Shown one piece after another: positions 25,794-34,935 of a DNA stretch of 64,000 bases. Under the pieces are notes generated by a model. That model did no database searches and was not told where the DNA came from. It saw nothing but the letters and a program-made list of their open reading frames with translations. This DNA comes from Streptacidiphilus jiangxiensis (lineage in GTDB: Bacteria; Actinomycetota; Actinomycetes; Streptomycetales; Streptomycetaceae), in assembly GCF_900109465.1 (NCBI RefSeq), contig NZ_FOAZ01000008.1, positions 279,083 through 343,082 on the forward strand, in the 5' to 3' direction. Positions within the stretch are counted from its first letter, which is position 1. Every line of letters begins with the position of its first letter. The translations under genes were made by a program, and so were the position numbers.

Positions 25794-27064
25794 ACGAGCA
25801 ACCCATCGGGGACGGACTGCGGGAACTCGCCGAGCTCGCGGGGCCGCACCAGGTCGACCTGCACCACATCGGCGACCGGATCCGGCGCCGCCGCCGCACC
25901 CGCCGCGCGCTCGCCTCCGGCGTCGCCGTGGCCCTCGTCGTCGCCGGCGGCTGGCTACTGCCCGGCCTGGTCTCGGGCGGCGCGGGCAGCAGCGTCGTGC
26001 CCGCCGCGCCGCCCAGCCCCGTCGCGCCCCTCCCGTCGGGTGGCGCGCAGGGCAGCCTGCCGCTGCCCACCCCGCAGAAGCTCGACCCGGAGGCGCAGCA
26101 GGTGGCCGCGATCTTCCGGCACGTCCTGGCGTCCGCGGTGTCGGGCAAGCTCACCGTCCTCGCTGGTGTGGGCCTGCACGACAAGGGATCCGCGACCCCG
26201 CTCGGCAGTGGTCTGTTCGAGCCCGGAGTCTCGGGGCTGTACGACGACGGTCACGGGGTGTCCGCGGTCTGGGCCGACCTCAGCCGTTGGAGCAAGCCCG
26301 ACACCACCGTGTTCCCGTACGCCTGCAAGGCCCAGCCCGGTGTGCCGTTCGGGAGCAAGTGCCAGGTGGTGCACCTGACCGGCGGCGGCGTGGTCGGCAT
26401 CGAGCAGATGCCCGCCGAGGGGAACTCCAGCGCCCTCTGGACCGCGACCTACGCGGCCCCCGACGGGGCCCGGGTGGTGATCCAGGAGGAGAACGCGCCC
26501 GGCGACAAGGGCTACACCCCCACCCGCGCCGAGCCCCCGTTCGACGCCGCCCAGCTCCAGCGGATGGTGACCAGCCCGCTCTGGAACCCCCAGCTGGACG
26601 CGATCCCCCGCAGCGGCGGCCAGAGCAACAACGTCGACACCCCGTTCGGCCCGGACGGCATCGGTGCGATCTTCTACCGCCTCATCCCGTCCGGCTTCGC
26701 CATCTCCGGGGCCAAGGGCGCGGAGAACCCGATGATGGGCAACACCATGGTGCTGACCGACGCCCAGGGCAAGGGCAGCGTCTACGGGTGGGAGAGCATC
26801 GGCGGGCCCACCGTCCAGCAGGGCTACCCGAACGCGACCCGCCTGTCCGACGGATCCTGGCTCGGCTCCAAGCAGGTCCCCGGCCAGGGTGGCGGGGGAA
26901 CCGAGCAGTACTGGGTCGCCGTGCAGCGCGGCAACACCGAGATCGTCGTGGTCGCCCTCAACAGCGTCGGCCTGGACGGCCCGCGCAGCCGCGCCACCCC
27001 GGTGCTCACGATCGACCAGCTCACCGCCATCGCCGAGAGCCCCACCTGGGGGTCGGGCACCTGA
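25790..27064 (+). CDS. Single-pass membrane protein, probable anti-sigma partner
   Basis: A 424-residue protein. The cytoplasmic N-terminus (1-38) has GDRIRRRRRTRRALA; a membrane segment spans about 39-60. The rest is a large extracytoplasmic domain of unknown fold with two Cys (YACKAQPGVPFGSKCQVVHL). No zinc-anti-sigma HxxxCxxC motif is present. Pairing and GTGA overlap with the ECF gene argue for a regulatory partner role (inference). It ends 24 bp before the MerR -35. Confidence 0.6.
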   Translation: MNEQPIGDGLRELAELAGPHQVDLHHIGDRIRRRRRTRRALASGVAVALVVAGGWLLPGLVSGGAGSSVVPAAPPSPVAPLPSGGAQGSLPLPTPQKLDPEAQQVAAIFRHVLASAVSGKLTVLAGVGLHDKGSATPLGSGLFEPGVSGLYDDGHGVSAVWADLSRWSKPDTTVFPYACKAQPGVPFGSKCQVVHLTGGGVVGIEQMPAEGNSSALWTATYAAPDGARVVIQEENAPGDKGYTPTRAEPPFDAAQLQRMVTSPLWNPQLDAIPRSGGQSNNVDTPFGPDGIGAIFYRLIPSGFAISGAKGAENPMMGNTMVLTDAQGKGSVYGWESIGGPTVQQGYPNATRLSDGSWLGSKQVPGQGGGGTEQYWVAVQRGNTEIVVVALNSVGLDGPRSRATPVLTIDQLTAIAESPTWGSGT

Positions 27065-27087
27065 TCCACCGTCCGCCATGGCGTTGC

Positions 27088-27118
27088 TTGACCATGACGC
27101 AGCGTCATGGCGGAGACT
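27088..27118 (+). promoter_or_regulatory. MerR-type autoregulated promoter with operator (leaderless)
   Basis: -35 TTGACC (27088-27093), a 19-bp spacer and -10 GAGACT (27113-27118). A perfect 9-bp inverted repeat, CCATGACGC-A-GCGTCATGG (27092-27110), fills the spacer. Transcription should begin seven or eight bases on, at the GTG start 27126. Confidence 0.82.
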
Positions 27119-27125
27119 CGGGCAC

Positions 27126-28241
27126 GTGGAACAGCACCTGACCGTGGGGCGCGCCGCCGAGCTGGCCGGTGTCAGCGTCCGGACGCTGCATCACTACGAC
27201 CGGATCGGCCTCGTGCGGCCGTCCGCGCGGACCGCCGTCGGCTACCGGGCCTACTCGGCGGCCGACGTGGAGCGGCTGCGCGAGGTGCTCGGCTACCGAC
27301 GGCTGGGCTTCGGACTGCGCGAGATCGCCGATCTCGTCGACGACCCGGCCACCGACGCGGTCGCGCACCTGCGCCGACTGCGTGGCCTGATGCTGGAGCA
27401 GCGCGACCGCGCCGACGCCCTGGCAGCGGCCATCGACCGGGAGCTCAAGGCCCGGGCCATGGGGATCACCTCGACGCCGGAGGAGCAACTCAAAGTGTTC
27501 GGAGCGCAGTTGTACGACACCATCGGATCCGCCTACCCGGCGACGCGGCGCACCGACCCGCGGATCGCCGCGCGTATCCGGGACGCTCTCGGCGACGCCC
27601 GCACCGTGCTCAACGTAGGCGCGGGCACCGGCTCCTACGAGCCCCCGGACCGCGAGGTCACCGCGGTGGAGCCGTCGGCCGTGATGCGGGCCCTGCGCCC
27701 GGCGGGCGCCGCGCCGTGCGTGGCCGCCTCGGCGGGCAGCCTCCCGTTCGCGGACCGGTCCTTCGACGCGGCGATGGCCGTCAGCACCGTCCACCACTGG
27801 CCCGACCCGGCCGCCGGGCTGCGCGAACTGCGACGCGTGGCCCGCCGCGTGGTGGTGCTCACCTATGACGCCGGCACCCCCGGCTGGCTCGACCGCTTCT
27901 GGCTCAGCCGCGACTACCTGCCGGAGTTCGCCGAGCTCCTCGTCGACTGGCCCTCCCTCGCCGACCTGGCCCAGGCCGTCGGCGGCCGCGCGGAGCCGGT
28001 CCTCGTCCCGTGGGACTGCGCCGACGGCTTCTTCGAGGCCTACTGGCGCCGCCCCGAGGCCTACCTGGACGAGGCCGTCCGCCGCGCGGTCTCGGTGTGG
28101 ACCAGGGTCGGCCCGGAGGCCGAACAGCGCGCCGTCTCCCTGCTCCACGAGGACCTCGACTCCGGCCGCTGGGCCGAACGCAACCGCGACCTCCTCGCCC
28201 TCGACGCCGCCGAGCTGGGCCTGCGCCTCATCGTCGCCTGA
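27126..28241 (+). CDS. MerR regulator fused to a SAM-dependent methyltransferase
   Basis: A 371-residue fusion. Residues 1-70 are a MerR winged helix (LTVGRAAELAGVSVRTLHHY, GYRAYSAADVERLREVLGYR); about 75-120 is the dimerising coiled coil. Residues about 155-260 are a class-I methyltransferase: glycine motif LNVGAGTGSYEP, acidic end VTAVEPS, ASAGSLPFADRSFDAAMAV, STVHHWPDP. A C-terminal cap follows (WDCADGFFEAYWRRPEAYLD). The effector domain of a usual MerR is thus an enzyme-like domain that could sense SAM or a methyl acceptor. GTG 27126 is set by the promoter: transcript and start coincide. Confidence 0.88.
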   Translation: MEQHLTVGRAAELAGVSVRTLHHYDRIGLVRPSARTAVGYRAYSAADVERLREVLGYRRLGFGLREIADLVDDPATDAVAHLRRLRGLMLEQRDRADALAAAIDRELKARAMGITSTPEEQLKVFGAQLYDTIGSAYPATRRTDPRIAARIRDALGDARTVLNVGAGTGSYEPPDREVTAVEPSAVMRALRPAGAAPCVAASAGSLPFADRSFDAAMAVSTVHHWPDPAAGLRELRRVARRVVVLTYDAGTPGWLDRFWLSRDYLPEFAELLVDWPSLADLAQAVGGRAEPVLVPWDCADGFFEAYWRRPEAYLDEAVRRAVSVWTRVGPEAEQRAVSLLHEDLDSGRWAERNRDLLALDAAELGLRLIVA

Positions 28242-28262
28242 GGCGGTCGGGTCCGTCCGGGC

Positions 28263-28293
28263 TTGTGCTGGAGTGGACTCCAGCACCTAGCGT
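28263..28293 (+). promoter_or_regulatory. MerR-type promoter with operator for the merR-AKR pair (leaderless)
   Basis: -35 TTGTGC (28263-28268), a 19-bp spacer and -10 TAGCGT (28288-28293). A perfect 10-bp inverted repeat around GG, GTGCTGGAGT-GG-ACTCCAGCAC (28265-28286), lies across the spacer. The GTG start at 28301 lies eight bases after the -10. Confidence 0.85.
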
Positions 28294-28300
28294 CGTCCCC

Positions 28301-28777
28301 GTGACAGCGACGACTGCTACTGCGGCTACTACGGCGACCACGGCGACCACGGCGACTCTGGGCATATCCGAGGTGGCCGAGACGACCGGCCTGAGCGTGG
28401 ACACCCTGCGCTGGTACGAGCGCGAGGGACTCTTCCCCCGCGTGGAGCGGGACCCGAACCGGCGCCGCCGCTACACCGCGCGGCATGTCCGCCTGCTGCA
28501 GATGCTGGTGCGGCTGCGGCGTACGGGGATGCCGACGAAGGAGGTCCGACAGTTCAGCCGGCTGCTGGGCGAGGGCCCGTCCACCCACCCCGAGCGCCTC
28601 GCGATGCTGGCCGCGCACCGCGACCGGATCGTGGCCCAACTGGCGGAGCTGCAGGGCGACCTGGCCGTGCTGGACGAGAAGGTCGCGCTCTATCGCCAGC
28701 TCATCGCCCAGGGCTTGGACTGCAACGGCGCACCCTCGACTGTCACCGACGCCGACCTCGACACCGTGGAGTTCTGA
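28301..28777 (+). CDS. MerR-family regulator of the aldo/keto reductase
   Basis: A 158-residue regulator. An Ala/Thr-rich head (TATTATAATTATTATTATLG) precedes the MerR domain (ISEVAETTGLSVDTLRWYER, RRYTARHVRLLQMLVRLRRT) and a long coiled coil ending YRQLIAQGLDCNG. One Cys (Cys near 144, LDCNG) might sense redox or thiols, but no CxxC or SoxR-type cluster is present. The stop overlaps the reductase ATG (TGATG), and the perfect operator upstream implies joint autoregulation. Confidence 0.9.
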   Translation: MTATTATAATTATTATTATLGISEVAETTGLSVDTLRWYEREGLFPRVERDPNRRRRYTARHVRLLQMLVRLRRTGMPTKEVRQFSRLLGEGPSTHPERLAMLAAHRDRIVAQLAELQGDLAVLDEKVALYRQLIAQGLDCNGAPSTVTDADLDTVEF

Positions 28778-29826
28778 TGCAACACCGCCCGCTCGGCCGC
28801 ACCGGCATCTCCGTCAGCAAGTTCGCCCTCGGCACGCTGCACTTCGGTGCGTGGGGCAACCCCGACCACGACGCCGCCGCCCGGATGATCCACACGGCCC
28901 TCGACGCGGGCATCAACCTCGTGGACACGGCCGACCAGTACTCCTCCGGTGAGTCCGAGGAGATCGTCGGCAAGGCGATCCGGGGACGTCGCGACGAGGT
29001 CGTGCTCGCGACCAAGGGGCACTTCCCGCTCCGCCTCGGCAAGGACGGCGACCCCAACCTCCGGGGAAACTCCCGCCGTTGGCTGACCCGCGCGGTCGAG
29101 GACAGCCTGCGCCGACTCGGCACCGACCGTATCGACCTCTACCAGGTGCACCGGCCCGACCCCGCGACCGACATCGACGAGACGCTCTCGGTGCTGTCCG
29201 ACCTGGTCCGAGCGGGCAAGATCATGGCGATCGGCACCTCCGGCTTCCCCGCCGAGCAGCTCGTCGAGGCCCAGTGGGTCGCCGACCGGCGCCACCACGT
29301 CCCCTTCCACACCGAGCAGCCCCCGTACTCCGTCTTCGTCCGCGGCATCGAGGCGGACGTGCTGCCGACCGCCCAGAAGCACGGGCTCGGGGTGCTCACC
29401 TGGAGTCCGCTCAACAGCGGCTGGCTGACCGGGAAGTTCCGGCACGGCCAGGAGATCGAGATGACGCCGTTCCGCCGCGTGGTCTCGCACAAGTTCGACC
29501 TCGACCTCCCCGGCAACCGGCGCAAGCTCGACGCCGTCGAGGAGTTGGCGACCGTGGCGGACGAGGCGGGCGTCCCGCTCACCCACCTGGCCCTCGCCTT
29601 CGCGGCGACCCATCCGGCGGTCACCTCGGTGATCCTCGGCCCCCGCACCGAGGCCCACCTCACCGACCAACTCGCGGCGGCCGACCTGCGCCTCGACGAC
29701 GACGTCCTCGACCGCATCGACGCCATCGTCCCGCCGGGCACCACCCTCAACCCGGCCGACGCCGACCACACCCGCCCCGCCCTCGCCGACCCCGACCTGC
29801 GCCGCCGCCCCCCGCACCGCCGCTGA
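28777..29826 (+). CDS. Aldo/keto reductase
   Basis: A 349-residue NADPH-dependent oxidoreductase with the AKR tetrad: Asp and Tyr in VDTADQYSSGES, Lys in LATKGHF, His in DLYQVHRPD. The TIM-barrel cofactor end is VTSVILGPRTEAHLTDQL. The QHRPLGRTGISVSKFALGTL start is typical. It is the only structural gene of the MerR operon, suggesting that it reduces an electrophilic aldehyde sensed by the regulator (inference). It ends in an Arg/Pro-rich tail. Confidence 0.93.
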   Translation: MQHRPLGRTGISVSKFALGTLHFGAWGNPDHDAAARMIHTALDAGINLVDTADQYSSGESEEIVGKAIRGRRDEVVLATKGHFPLRLGKDGDPNLRGNSRRWLTRAVEDSLRRLGTDRIDLYQVHRPDPATDIDETLSVLSDLVRAGKIMAIGTSGFPAEQLVEAQWVADRRHHVPFHTEQPPYSVFVRGIEADVLPTAQKHGLGVLTWSPLNSGWLTGKFRHGQEIEMTPFRRVVSHKFDLDLPGNRRKLDAVEELATVADEAGVPLTHLALAFAATHPAVTSVILGPRTEAHLTDQLAAADLRLDDDVLDRIDAIVPPGTTLNPADADHTRPALADPDLRRRPPHRR

Positions 29827-30164
29827 GCGGTGCGGGCGCGGACGCCCCGTCAGGCACGCCAGGCGTGCGTCAGGGACGCGGCGACGGCGACCCGGTCTTC
29901 GTGGTCCCGCAGACCAGGATGCCGTTGATCTGCTTGCAGTCGCCGTTCTGCGGAGGCGTCGAGACCTGTCCCGGCCCCGGCCGCCGCGGCACCATGGTGT
30001 GCGGATCGGCGGGCCGCGTGGCCCGATGGGGGTGAGCCGCGTCTTCCGGGCGACCTCGGGCTGGGTCGACGCGTCATCGCGCATCCGCGCGAGACGGGTC
30101 TCGAATGTTGCCGCCCTGGCAGCCGCTGACCTTGCCTGTCAGTGCCCGCGAGCATGCTGTTCCC
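29827..30164. other. Intergenic region, possible 41-residue minus-strand ORF
   Basis: In this 338-bp gap, ATG at 29995 to TGA at 29870 on the minus strand encodes 41 residues with GDCKQINGILVCGTTKTG, a Cys-pair segment that looks protein-like. No ribosome site or signal peptide supports it as complete, so it may be a relic. A short inverted repeat GGCACGCC/AGGCGTGC near 29853-29867 could end the reductase transcript. Confidence 0.3.
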
Positions 30165-30962
30165 ATGACCCTACGGATATCGGGTGAGGCCCCCGCTGAG
30201 CCGTCGAGAGCCTGCCTGGATGTGGATGGGAGGCGCTTGTCGTTCCTCGACTTCGGAGGCTCGGGGCGTGTGCTGCTCGCCTTGCACGGCCACTTCGACG
30301 AAGGCCGCACGTTTACCCGCCTGGCCGAGGAGTTGCCGTCCGACTGGCGGGTGATCGCGCTGGACCAGCGCGGGCACGGATTCTCGGACCGGACGGACGA
30401 CTACTCCCGCGAGGGCTACGTCGACGATGCACTGAGGTTGCTGGATCATCTCGGCGTCGGCCCGGTCGTCGTGCTCGGCCATTCGCTGGGGGGTGTGAAC
30501 GCCTATCAGCTCGCCGCTCGCCGACCACATCGCGTTGAGGCCCTGATCATCGAGGACATCGGGGTCGAACTGGATCACGACCTCTCGTTCTGTCTTGCCT
30601 GGCCGCGGCGGGTGGCGACGCGATCCGGTCTGATCGAACGGCTCGGTGACTCGGCTCGCTACCTCATGGGTGCCGTACGTGAGTTCCCTGACGGGTGGGG
30701 CTTGGCGTTCAGCCCGGAGGACATGGTCCGCTCCGGGGGCCAACAGGTCGGCGACCACTGGAGCGACTGGCTGGCCACCGACTGTCCGGCCCTGCTCGTC
30801 CGGGGCACCAAGAGTGACATCCTCGGATCAGCCGAGGCCACGGCGATGGTGCGACGTCGCCCCGGAACGCGCTTGGTTGAGCTCCCGACCGGCCATACCG
30901 TTCATGCGACCGACCCTGCCGGGTTCATCGACGTCGTCCGTGATTTTCTGGAGTCACTCTGA
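30165..30962 (+). CDS. Alpha/beta hydrolase
   Basis: A 265-residue hydrolase fold. Oxyanion region LLALHGHFDEGRTF, nucleophile elbow VVLGHSLGGVNAYQ, and catalytic His in ELPTGHTVHATDPAGF. The Asp of the triad probably lies in VRGTKSDILG. Substrate unknown. ATG 30165 starts at the family's usual position. Its codon use is less GC-biased than its neighbours' (for example GTTGAG), hinting at a different origin. It converges with the AraC gene, whose stop overlaps it by nine bases. Confidence 0.88.
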   Translation: MTLRISGEAPAEPSRACLDVDGRRLSFLDFGGSGRVLLALHGHFDEGRTFTRLAEELPSDWRVIALDQRGHGFSDRTDDYSREGYVDDALRLLDHLGVGPVVVLGHSLGGVNAYQLAARRPHRVEALIIEDIGVELDHDLSFCLAWPRRVATRSGLIERLGDSARYLMGAVREFPDGWGLAFSPEDMVRSGGQQVGDHWSDWLATDCPALLVRGTKSDILGSAEATAMVRRRPGTRLVELPTGHTVHATDPAGFIDVVRDFLESL

Positions 30963-31775
30963 ATCCGCGCCATGGGCCCCGGCCTGCCTGACCCGGTAGC
31001 GGCCCGGGGTCGTTCCGACGACGTCGGTGAACGCGGCGATGAAACTGCTCGGGTTGGCCCAGCCGCAGGCGTAGGCGGTTCGAATGGTGTCGTGGCCGTC
31101 GGCGAGGAGCACGAGCGCGCGGTGGATGCGCAGTTGCGTGCGCCACTCGTAGAAGGTCATGCCGAGTTCGTTGCGGAACAGCCGACTGAGGGTGCGGGTG
31201 CTGGCCCCGATCATCGTCCCGAGTTCGGCCAGCGTGGCGTTGTCTGCGGGGTTCTCGTGCAGCAGGCGGGCAAGGGCCTGGAGTCGGTCGTCCTGAGGCT
31301 CGGGCAGGTGCAGCGGCTGTTCGTCTGCTTCGCGGAGTTCGTCCACGAGAACCCGCAGCAGGCGAGCGCGCGCGGAGCGGCTGTAGCCAGGCGCGGCGTT
31401 GTCGTCGTTGTGGGGGCCGGTCAGGGCGAGCAGGACCTCGCGGGCGAGGCCGGAGGCCAGGAACACGGCGGGGTGGTCCGGTACGAGCCGGGCGAGGGAC
31501 GGTGCGAGAAAGACGATGCGCATGTCGGTGTCGCCGTGGGCGCGGTGGTGGTGCGTGAACCCGGCGGGGGTCCAGGCGACTCGGTTGGCCGGAACGATCG
31601 ACGTGCCGCGCTCGGTGTGAACCGCCAGGACGCCGCTGGCCGCGTAGACCAGGTGTCCGCGCGGGTGCGACTGCGTCGCGCTCGCCTCGCCGGAAGGCCA
31701 CAGGTGGCGCCCGCCGGAAGGCCACACGTGCGAGGTCACACCGGCGGTCCGAGAAGGTTGGCGGCGAACGGGCAT
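30954..31775 (-). CDS. AraC-family regulator with N-terminal cupin
   Basis: A 273-residue regulator. A cupin-type sensing domain (about 15-130: HPRGHLVYAASGVLAVHTER, RVAWTPAGFTHHHRAHGDTD) precedes two HTH motifs (NATLAELGTMIGASTRTLSR, TIRTAYACGWANPSSFIAAF). The start at 31775 (MPVRRQPSRTAGVTSHVWPS) is preferred; further upstream frame overlaps the divergent hydrolase. An imperfect duplication near the start encodes H-V-W-P-S-G/H-L-W-P-S-G. It is divergent from the hydrolase at 31928, the most likely target. Confidence 0.88.
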   Translation of the reverse strand: MPVRRQPSRTAGVTSHVWPSGGRHLWPSGEASATQSHPRGHLVYAASGVLAVHTERGTSIVPANRVAWTPAGFTHHHRAHGDTDMRIVFLAPSLARLVPDHPAVFLASGLAREVLLALTGPHNDDNAAPGYSRSARARLLRVLVDELREADEQPLHLPEPQDDRLQALARLLHENPADNATLAELGTMIGASTRTLSRLFRNELGMTFYEWRTQLRIHRALVLLADGHDTIRTAYACGWANPSSFIAAFTDVVGTTPGRYRVRQAGAHGADSE

Positions 31776-31927
31776 CAGTTGGCATCCTAACGGTGGCACG
31801 CCACACTCCGGTCCGGTGAGACTTCCTCGTGTGGAGCGGTCGCCGGTGGCGCAGCGCGGCCGGCCGCACCGCAGCTCATCGGGGCAGCATGCCTCGGTGG
31901 CCCGGACTGAGGGAGCAGGGGGAACGC

Positions 31928-32638
31928 ATGGCTGCATTCATTCTCGTGCCCGGTGCCTGGCACGGCGCCTGGGCCTTTGAGGCGGTGGTTCCGCTGCTGG
32001 AACGCGCCGGACACACCGTTCACGCCCTGACCCTGACCGGCCTGCGGCCCGAGGACGACGATGCGACGGTCGCGACCACCAACCTCGACACGCACGCCGA
32101 CGATGTGTTGCAGCTGCTCGATCGCGCCCGCATCACCGACGCGACGCTGGTCGGCCACAGCTACGGCGGGATGGTGATTGCGGCCGCCGCCGACCGCTCC
32201 GGCGGCCGGGTCTCCCGGCTGGTGCATCTCGACGCCTACGTGCCGCGCGACGGCGAGTCGTGCTGGTCGTCGACGAGCGAGGGGTACCGGGCGGCGTTCG
32301 TCGCCGGTGCGGCGCGCACCGGTCACGCCGTCCAGCCGCCGATCGGCGGCGACCCCCGCCGGCGGCCCCATCCCCTCGCCTCGCTCCTGCAGGCGATCCG
32401 GCTCACCGGCGCTTTCGCCCAGGTGCCGCGTCGGGAGTTCGTCTACTGCTCAGGGTGGGAGGACCGGACGCCGTTCGCCGACCTCCGCAGTCGGCTCCAA
32501 GCCGATCCGGGGTGGCAGGTCCATGAGCTCCCGACCGTCCACAACGCCATGCGTGAGGACCCGGAGGCGGTCGCCGCGCTCCTGCTCGGCGAATCCGTCG
32601 CGGATGCGTCGACGCAGGGACGTGCGGCGCGCATCTGA
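31928..32638 (+). CDS. Alpha/beta hydrolase (esterase-like)
   Basis: A 236-residue hydrolase. LVPGAWHGAWAFEAVVPLLE is typical of the MhpC-like/EstA-plant esterase branch. Nucleophile GHSYGGMVIA; catalytic His in TVHNAMREDPEAVAALLL. It lacks a signal peptide. ATG 31928 follows a purine-rich GCAGGGGGAAC box. Divergent arrangement with the AraC gene (152-bp gap) suggests control by it. Substrate unknown. Confidence 0.88.
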   Translation: MAAFILVPGAWHGAWAFEAVVPLLERAGHTVHALTLTGLRPEDDDATVATTNLDTHADDVLQLLDRARITDATLVGHSYGGMVIAAAADRSGGRVSRLVHLDAYVPRDGESCWSSTSEGYRAAFVAGAARTGHAVQPPIGGDPRRRPHPLASLLQAIRLTGAFAQVPRREFVYCSGWEDRTPFADLRSRLQADPGWQVHELPTVHNAMREDPEAVAALLLGESVADASTQGRAARI

Positions 32639-32738
32639 GAGGGCGTCAAGTCCACCTGGTCAGAGACCTCGGCCAGGCGGGCCAGGCGGCTGAGCGCGGG
32701 GCCTTCGCCACCGGCCCGTGCCCCCCCCGATCCCCGGC

Positions 32739-33233
32739 TCAGGGCCACATCAGGCAGTACAGCTGGTGTCCCGCGTCGTGCAGCCGGTTCGCGAAGTCCT
32801 GCCACTCGTGCAGCATCTGGTAGATCACGAACGCGTCCCGCGGCCCGCGGCGGTCGGGGACGGTGGACCAGATGAAGGCCGCCGTGCCGAGCTCCGCCTC
32901 GTCCGCCTTGAGCAGCGGTTCGACCACCGACTGAGGGAGTTGGACGACGGCGTAGTCCGGGTGGAGGACCACCAGCTCGAGCGGGGGTACCTCGTTCAGG
33001 GGCATGCCCCGGATGCCGGTGAGGACCATCGCGCTGACGGTCTCCGGCTTGATCTTGGTGGAGAGGCTCCCGCTGATGGACTCCTCGGTGCCGCCGTCGA
33101 GGCCGAAGAGCTCGCCGAGGCGGCCCAGGGTGGCCAGGTCGCCGGCCTCGAGGCCGAGGCCGTCGCGGCCCAGGGCGGTGGGAACGCGGGCGGCCGTGGC
33201 GCGGTCGGGTGCGCCGAAGTACTTGTAGGTCAC
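32739..33233 (-). CDS. Conserved hypothetical protein
   Basis: A 164-residue protein, no signal or membrane segments. It starts V-T-Y-K-Y-F-G-A-P at GTG 33233; the 51 residues upstream in frame are Arg/Gly-rich and look non-coding. Segments such as LELVVLHPDYAVVQLPQSVV and IYQMLHEWQDFANRLHDAGH indicate a folded cytoplasmic domain, but I assign no family. It is divergent from hemL across 326 bp and convergent with the hydrolase. Confidence 0.6.
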   Translation of the reverse strand: MTYKYFGAPDRATAARVPTALGRDGLGLEAGDLATLGRLGELFGLDGGTEESISGSLSTKIKPETVSAMVLTGIRGMPLNEVPPLELVVLHPDYAVVQLPQSVVEPLLKADEAELGTAAFIWSTVPDRRGPRDAFVIYQMLHEWQDFANRLHDAGHQLYCLMWP

Positions 33234-33559
33234 CCCCACGCGGCCAGCACCTCCACCTCCGTCGCGCCGTCGCGACGTCGTCCCGTCGAACCCGCGCGCA
33301 CGGCGCGCAGCGCGGCCCGGCCTGTCGACGCAGCCGTCGTCGACACGCTCCGCGCCACAGTCGGAGTCCTCACGCTGCTCGGACACCCCGGACCATCCTT
33401 ACCGTCCGTCGTCGATTTGCCAACAGGCCGCCGCGCACCTCCGCAGGACAGGCACACTCACGCGCCGCATGGCCCGATCATCGTCCCAGATGATCGGCGC
33501 GGACATGCCGTGTCGAAGGCTGCGATTTTGAAACGACGGCGATTTGAGACCATGTTCCC
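33234..33559. other. Intergenic region upstream of hemL
   Basis: A 326-bp gap with no gene. It should hold divergent promoters for hemL and the hypothetical gene. A relatively AT-rich run GCTGCGATTTTGAAACGACG lies just before the hemL start. No Rex-type operator was found here, unlike before rex-hemA. Confidence 0.5.
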
Positions 33560-34924
33560 GTGAGCGATCCCGTGAGCAAGCACACCATCGGCAGTCCGTA
33601 CCCGTACGAGGCACCCGTCTCCCAGGCGTTGTTCGAACGCGCGTCCGTCGTCACGCCCGGCGGAGTGAACTCTCCCGTCCGCGCCTTCAAGGCCGTCGGC
33701 GGCACACCCCGCTTCATGGTCTCAGGCCAAGGGCCGTGGCTGACCGACGCCGACGGTCGCGAGTACGTCGACCTGGTCTGCAGCTGGGGGCCGATGATCC
33801 TCGGCCACGCCCACCCCGAGGTCATCGCCGCAGTTCAGGACGGTGTCTCCCGTGGCACCTCGTTCGGCACGCCCGGTCAGGGCGAGGTCGAGCTGGCCGA
33901 GGAGATTGTGGCGCGTATCGCACCGGTCGAGCAGGTCCGCCTGGTCTCCTCCGGGACCGAGGCGACGATGTCCGCGATCCGGCTCGCCCGCGGATTCACC
34001 AACCGGGCCAAGGTCGTGAAGTTCGCCGGGTGTTACCACGGTCACGTCGACGCGCTGCTGGCCGCCGCCGGCTCGGGCCTGGCCACCTTCGCGCTGCCGG
34101 ACACCCCCGGCGTCACCGGCGCCCAGGCCGGCGACACGATCGTGCTGCCCTACAACGACCTCGACGCCGTCCGCGCGGCCTTCGCCGCGCACCCCGGCGA
34201 GATCGCCTGTGTGATCACCGAGGCGTCCCCCGGCAACATGGGCGTCGTCCCGCCGCTGCCCGGCTTCAACAAGGGCCTGCTCGAGCTCTGCCGCGAGAAC
34301 GGCGCGCTGTTCGTCTCCGACGAGGTGATGACGGGCTTCCGCGTCTCGAAGGCCGGCTGGTACGGCTTCGAATCCGTGAACGAAGGGTGGTCCGCGGACG
34401 TCAAGCCGGACCTGATGACCTTCGGCAAGGTCATGGGCGGCGGCTTCCCCGCCGCGGCCTTCGGCGGTCGCGCCGACGTGATGGCCCACCTGGCCCCGGC
34501 CGGCCCGGTCTACCAGGCGGGCACCCTCTCCGGTAACCCGGTCGCCACCGCCGCGGGCCTCGCCCAGCTGCGCGCCTGCACGGACGCCGTCTACGCGACG
34601 GTGGACCAGGTCGCCGCCGAGGTCGGCGCGCTGGTCACCGAGGCGTTGCACAAGGAGGGCGTCGCCCACCGGCTGCAGACCGCCGGGAACATGTTCTCGG
34701 TCTTCTTCACCGACAAGCCGGTGACCAACTACGACGAGGCGCGCGGCCAGGAGTCGTTCCGCTTCACCGCGTTCTTCCATGCCATGCTCAGCCAGGGCGT
34801 CTACCTGCCGCCCTCGGCCTTCGAGTCGTGGTTCGTCTCCTCCGCGCACGACGAGCGCGCGCTGGAGCGCATCGCCGCCGCCCTGCCGGCCGCGGCCCGC
34901 GCCGCCGCCGAAGCCACCGCGTAG
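33560..34924 (+). CDS. hemL: Glutamate-1-semialdehyde 2,1-aminomutase
   Basis: A 454-residue PLP enzyme converting the HemA product to 5-aminolevulinate. It shows [59 protein letters not shown], the cofactor Asp in [12 protein letters not shown] and the PLP lysine in [17 protein letters not shown]. The GTG at 33560 is chosen; a second in-frame GTG lies 12 bases on. It is unlinked from the rex-hem operon but followed by cytochrome c assembly genes that consume haem. Confidence 0.96.
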   Translation: MSDPVSKHTIGSPYPYEAPVSQALFERASVVTPGGVNSPVRAFKAVGGTPRFMVSGQGPWLTDADGREYVDLVCSWGPMILGHAHPEVIAAVQDGVSRGTSFGTPGQGEVELAEEIVARIAPVEQVRLVSSGTEATMSAIRLARGFTNRAKVVKFAGCYHGHVDALLAAAGSGLATFALPDTPGVTGAQAGDTIVLPYNDLDAVRAAFAAHPGEIACVITEASPGNMGVVPPLPGFNKGLLELCRENGALFVSDEVMTGFRVSKAGWYGFESVNEGWSADVKPDLMTFGKVMGGGFPAAAFGGRADVMAHLAPAGPVYQAGTLSGNPVATAAGLAQLRACTDAVYATVDQVAAEVGALVTEALHKEGVAHRLQTAGNMFSVFFTDKPVTNYDEARGQESFRFTAFFHAMLSQGVYLPPSAFESWFVSSAHDERALERIAAALPAAARAAAEATA

Positions 34925-34935
34925 GAGCTGAACAC

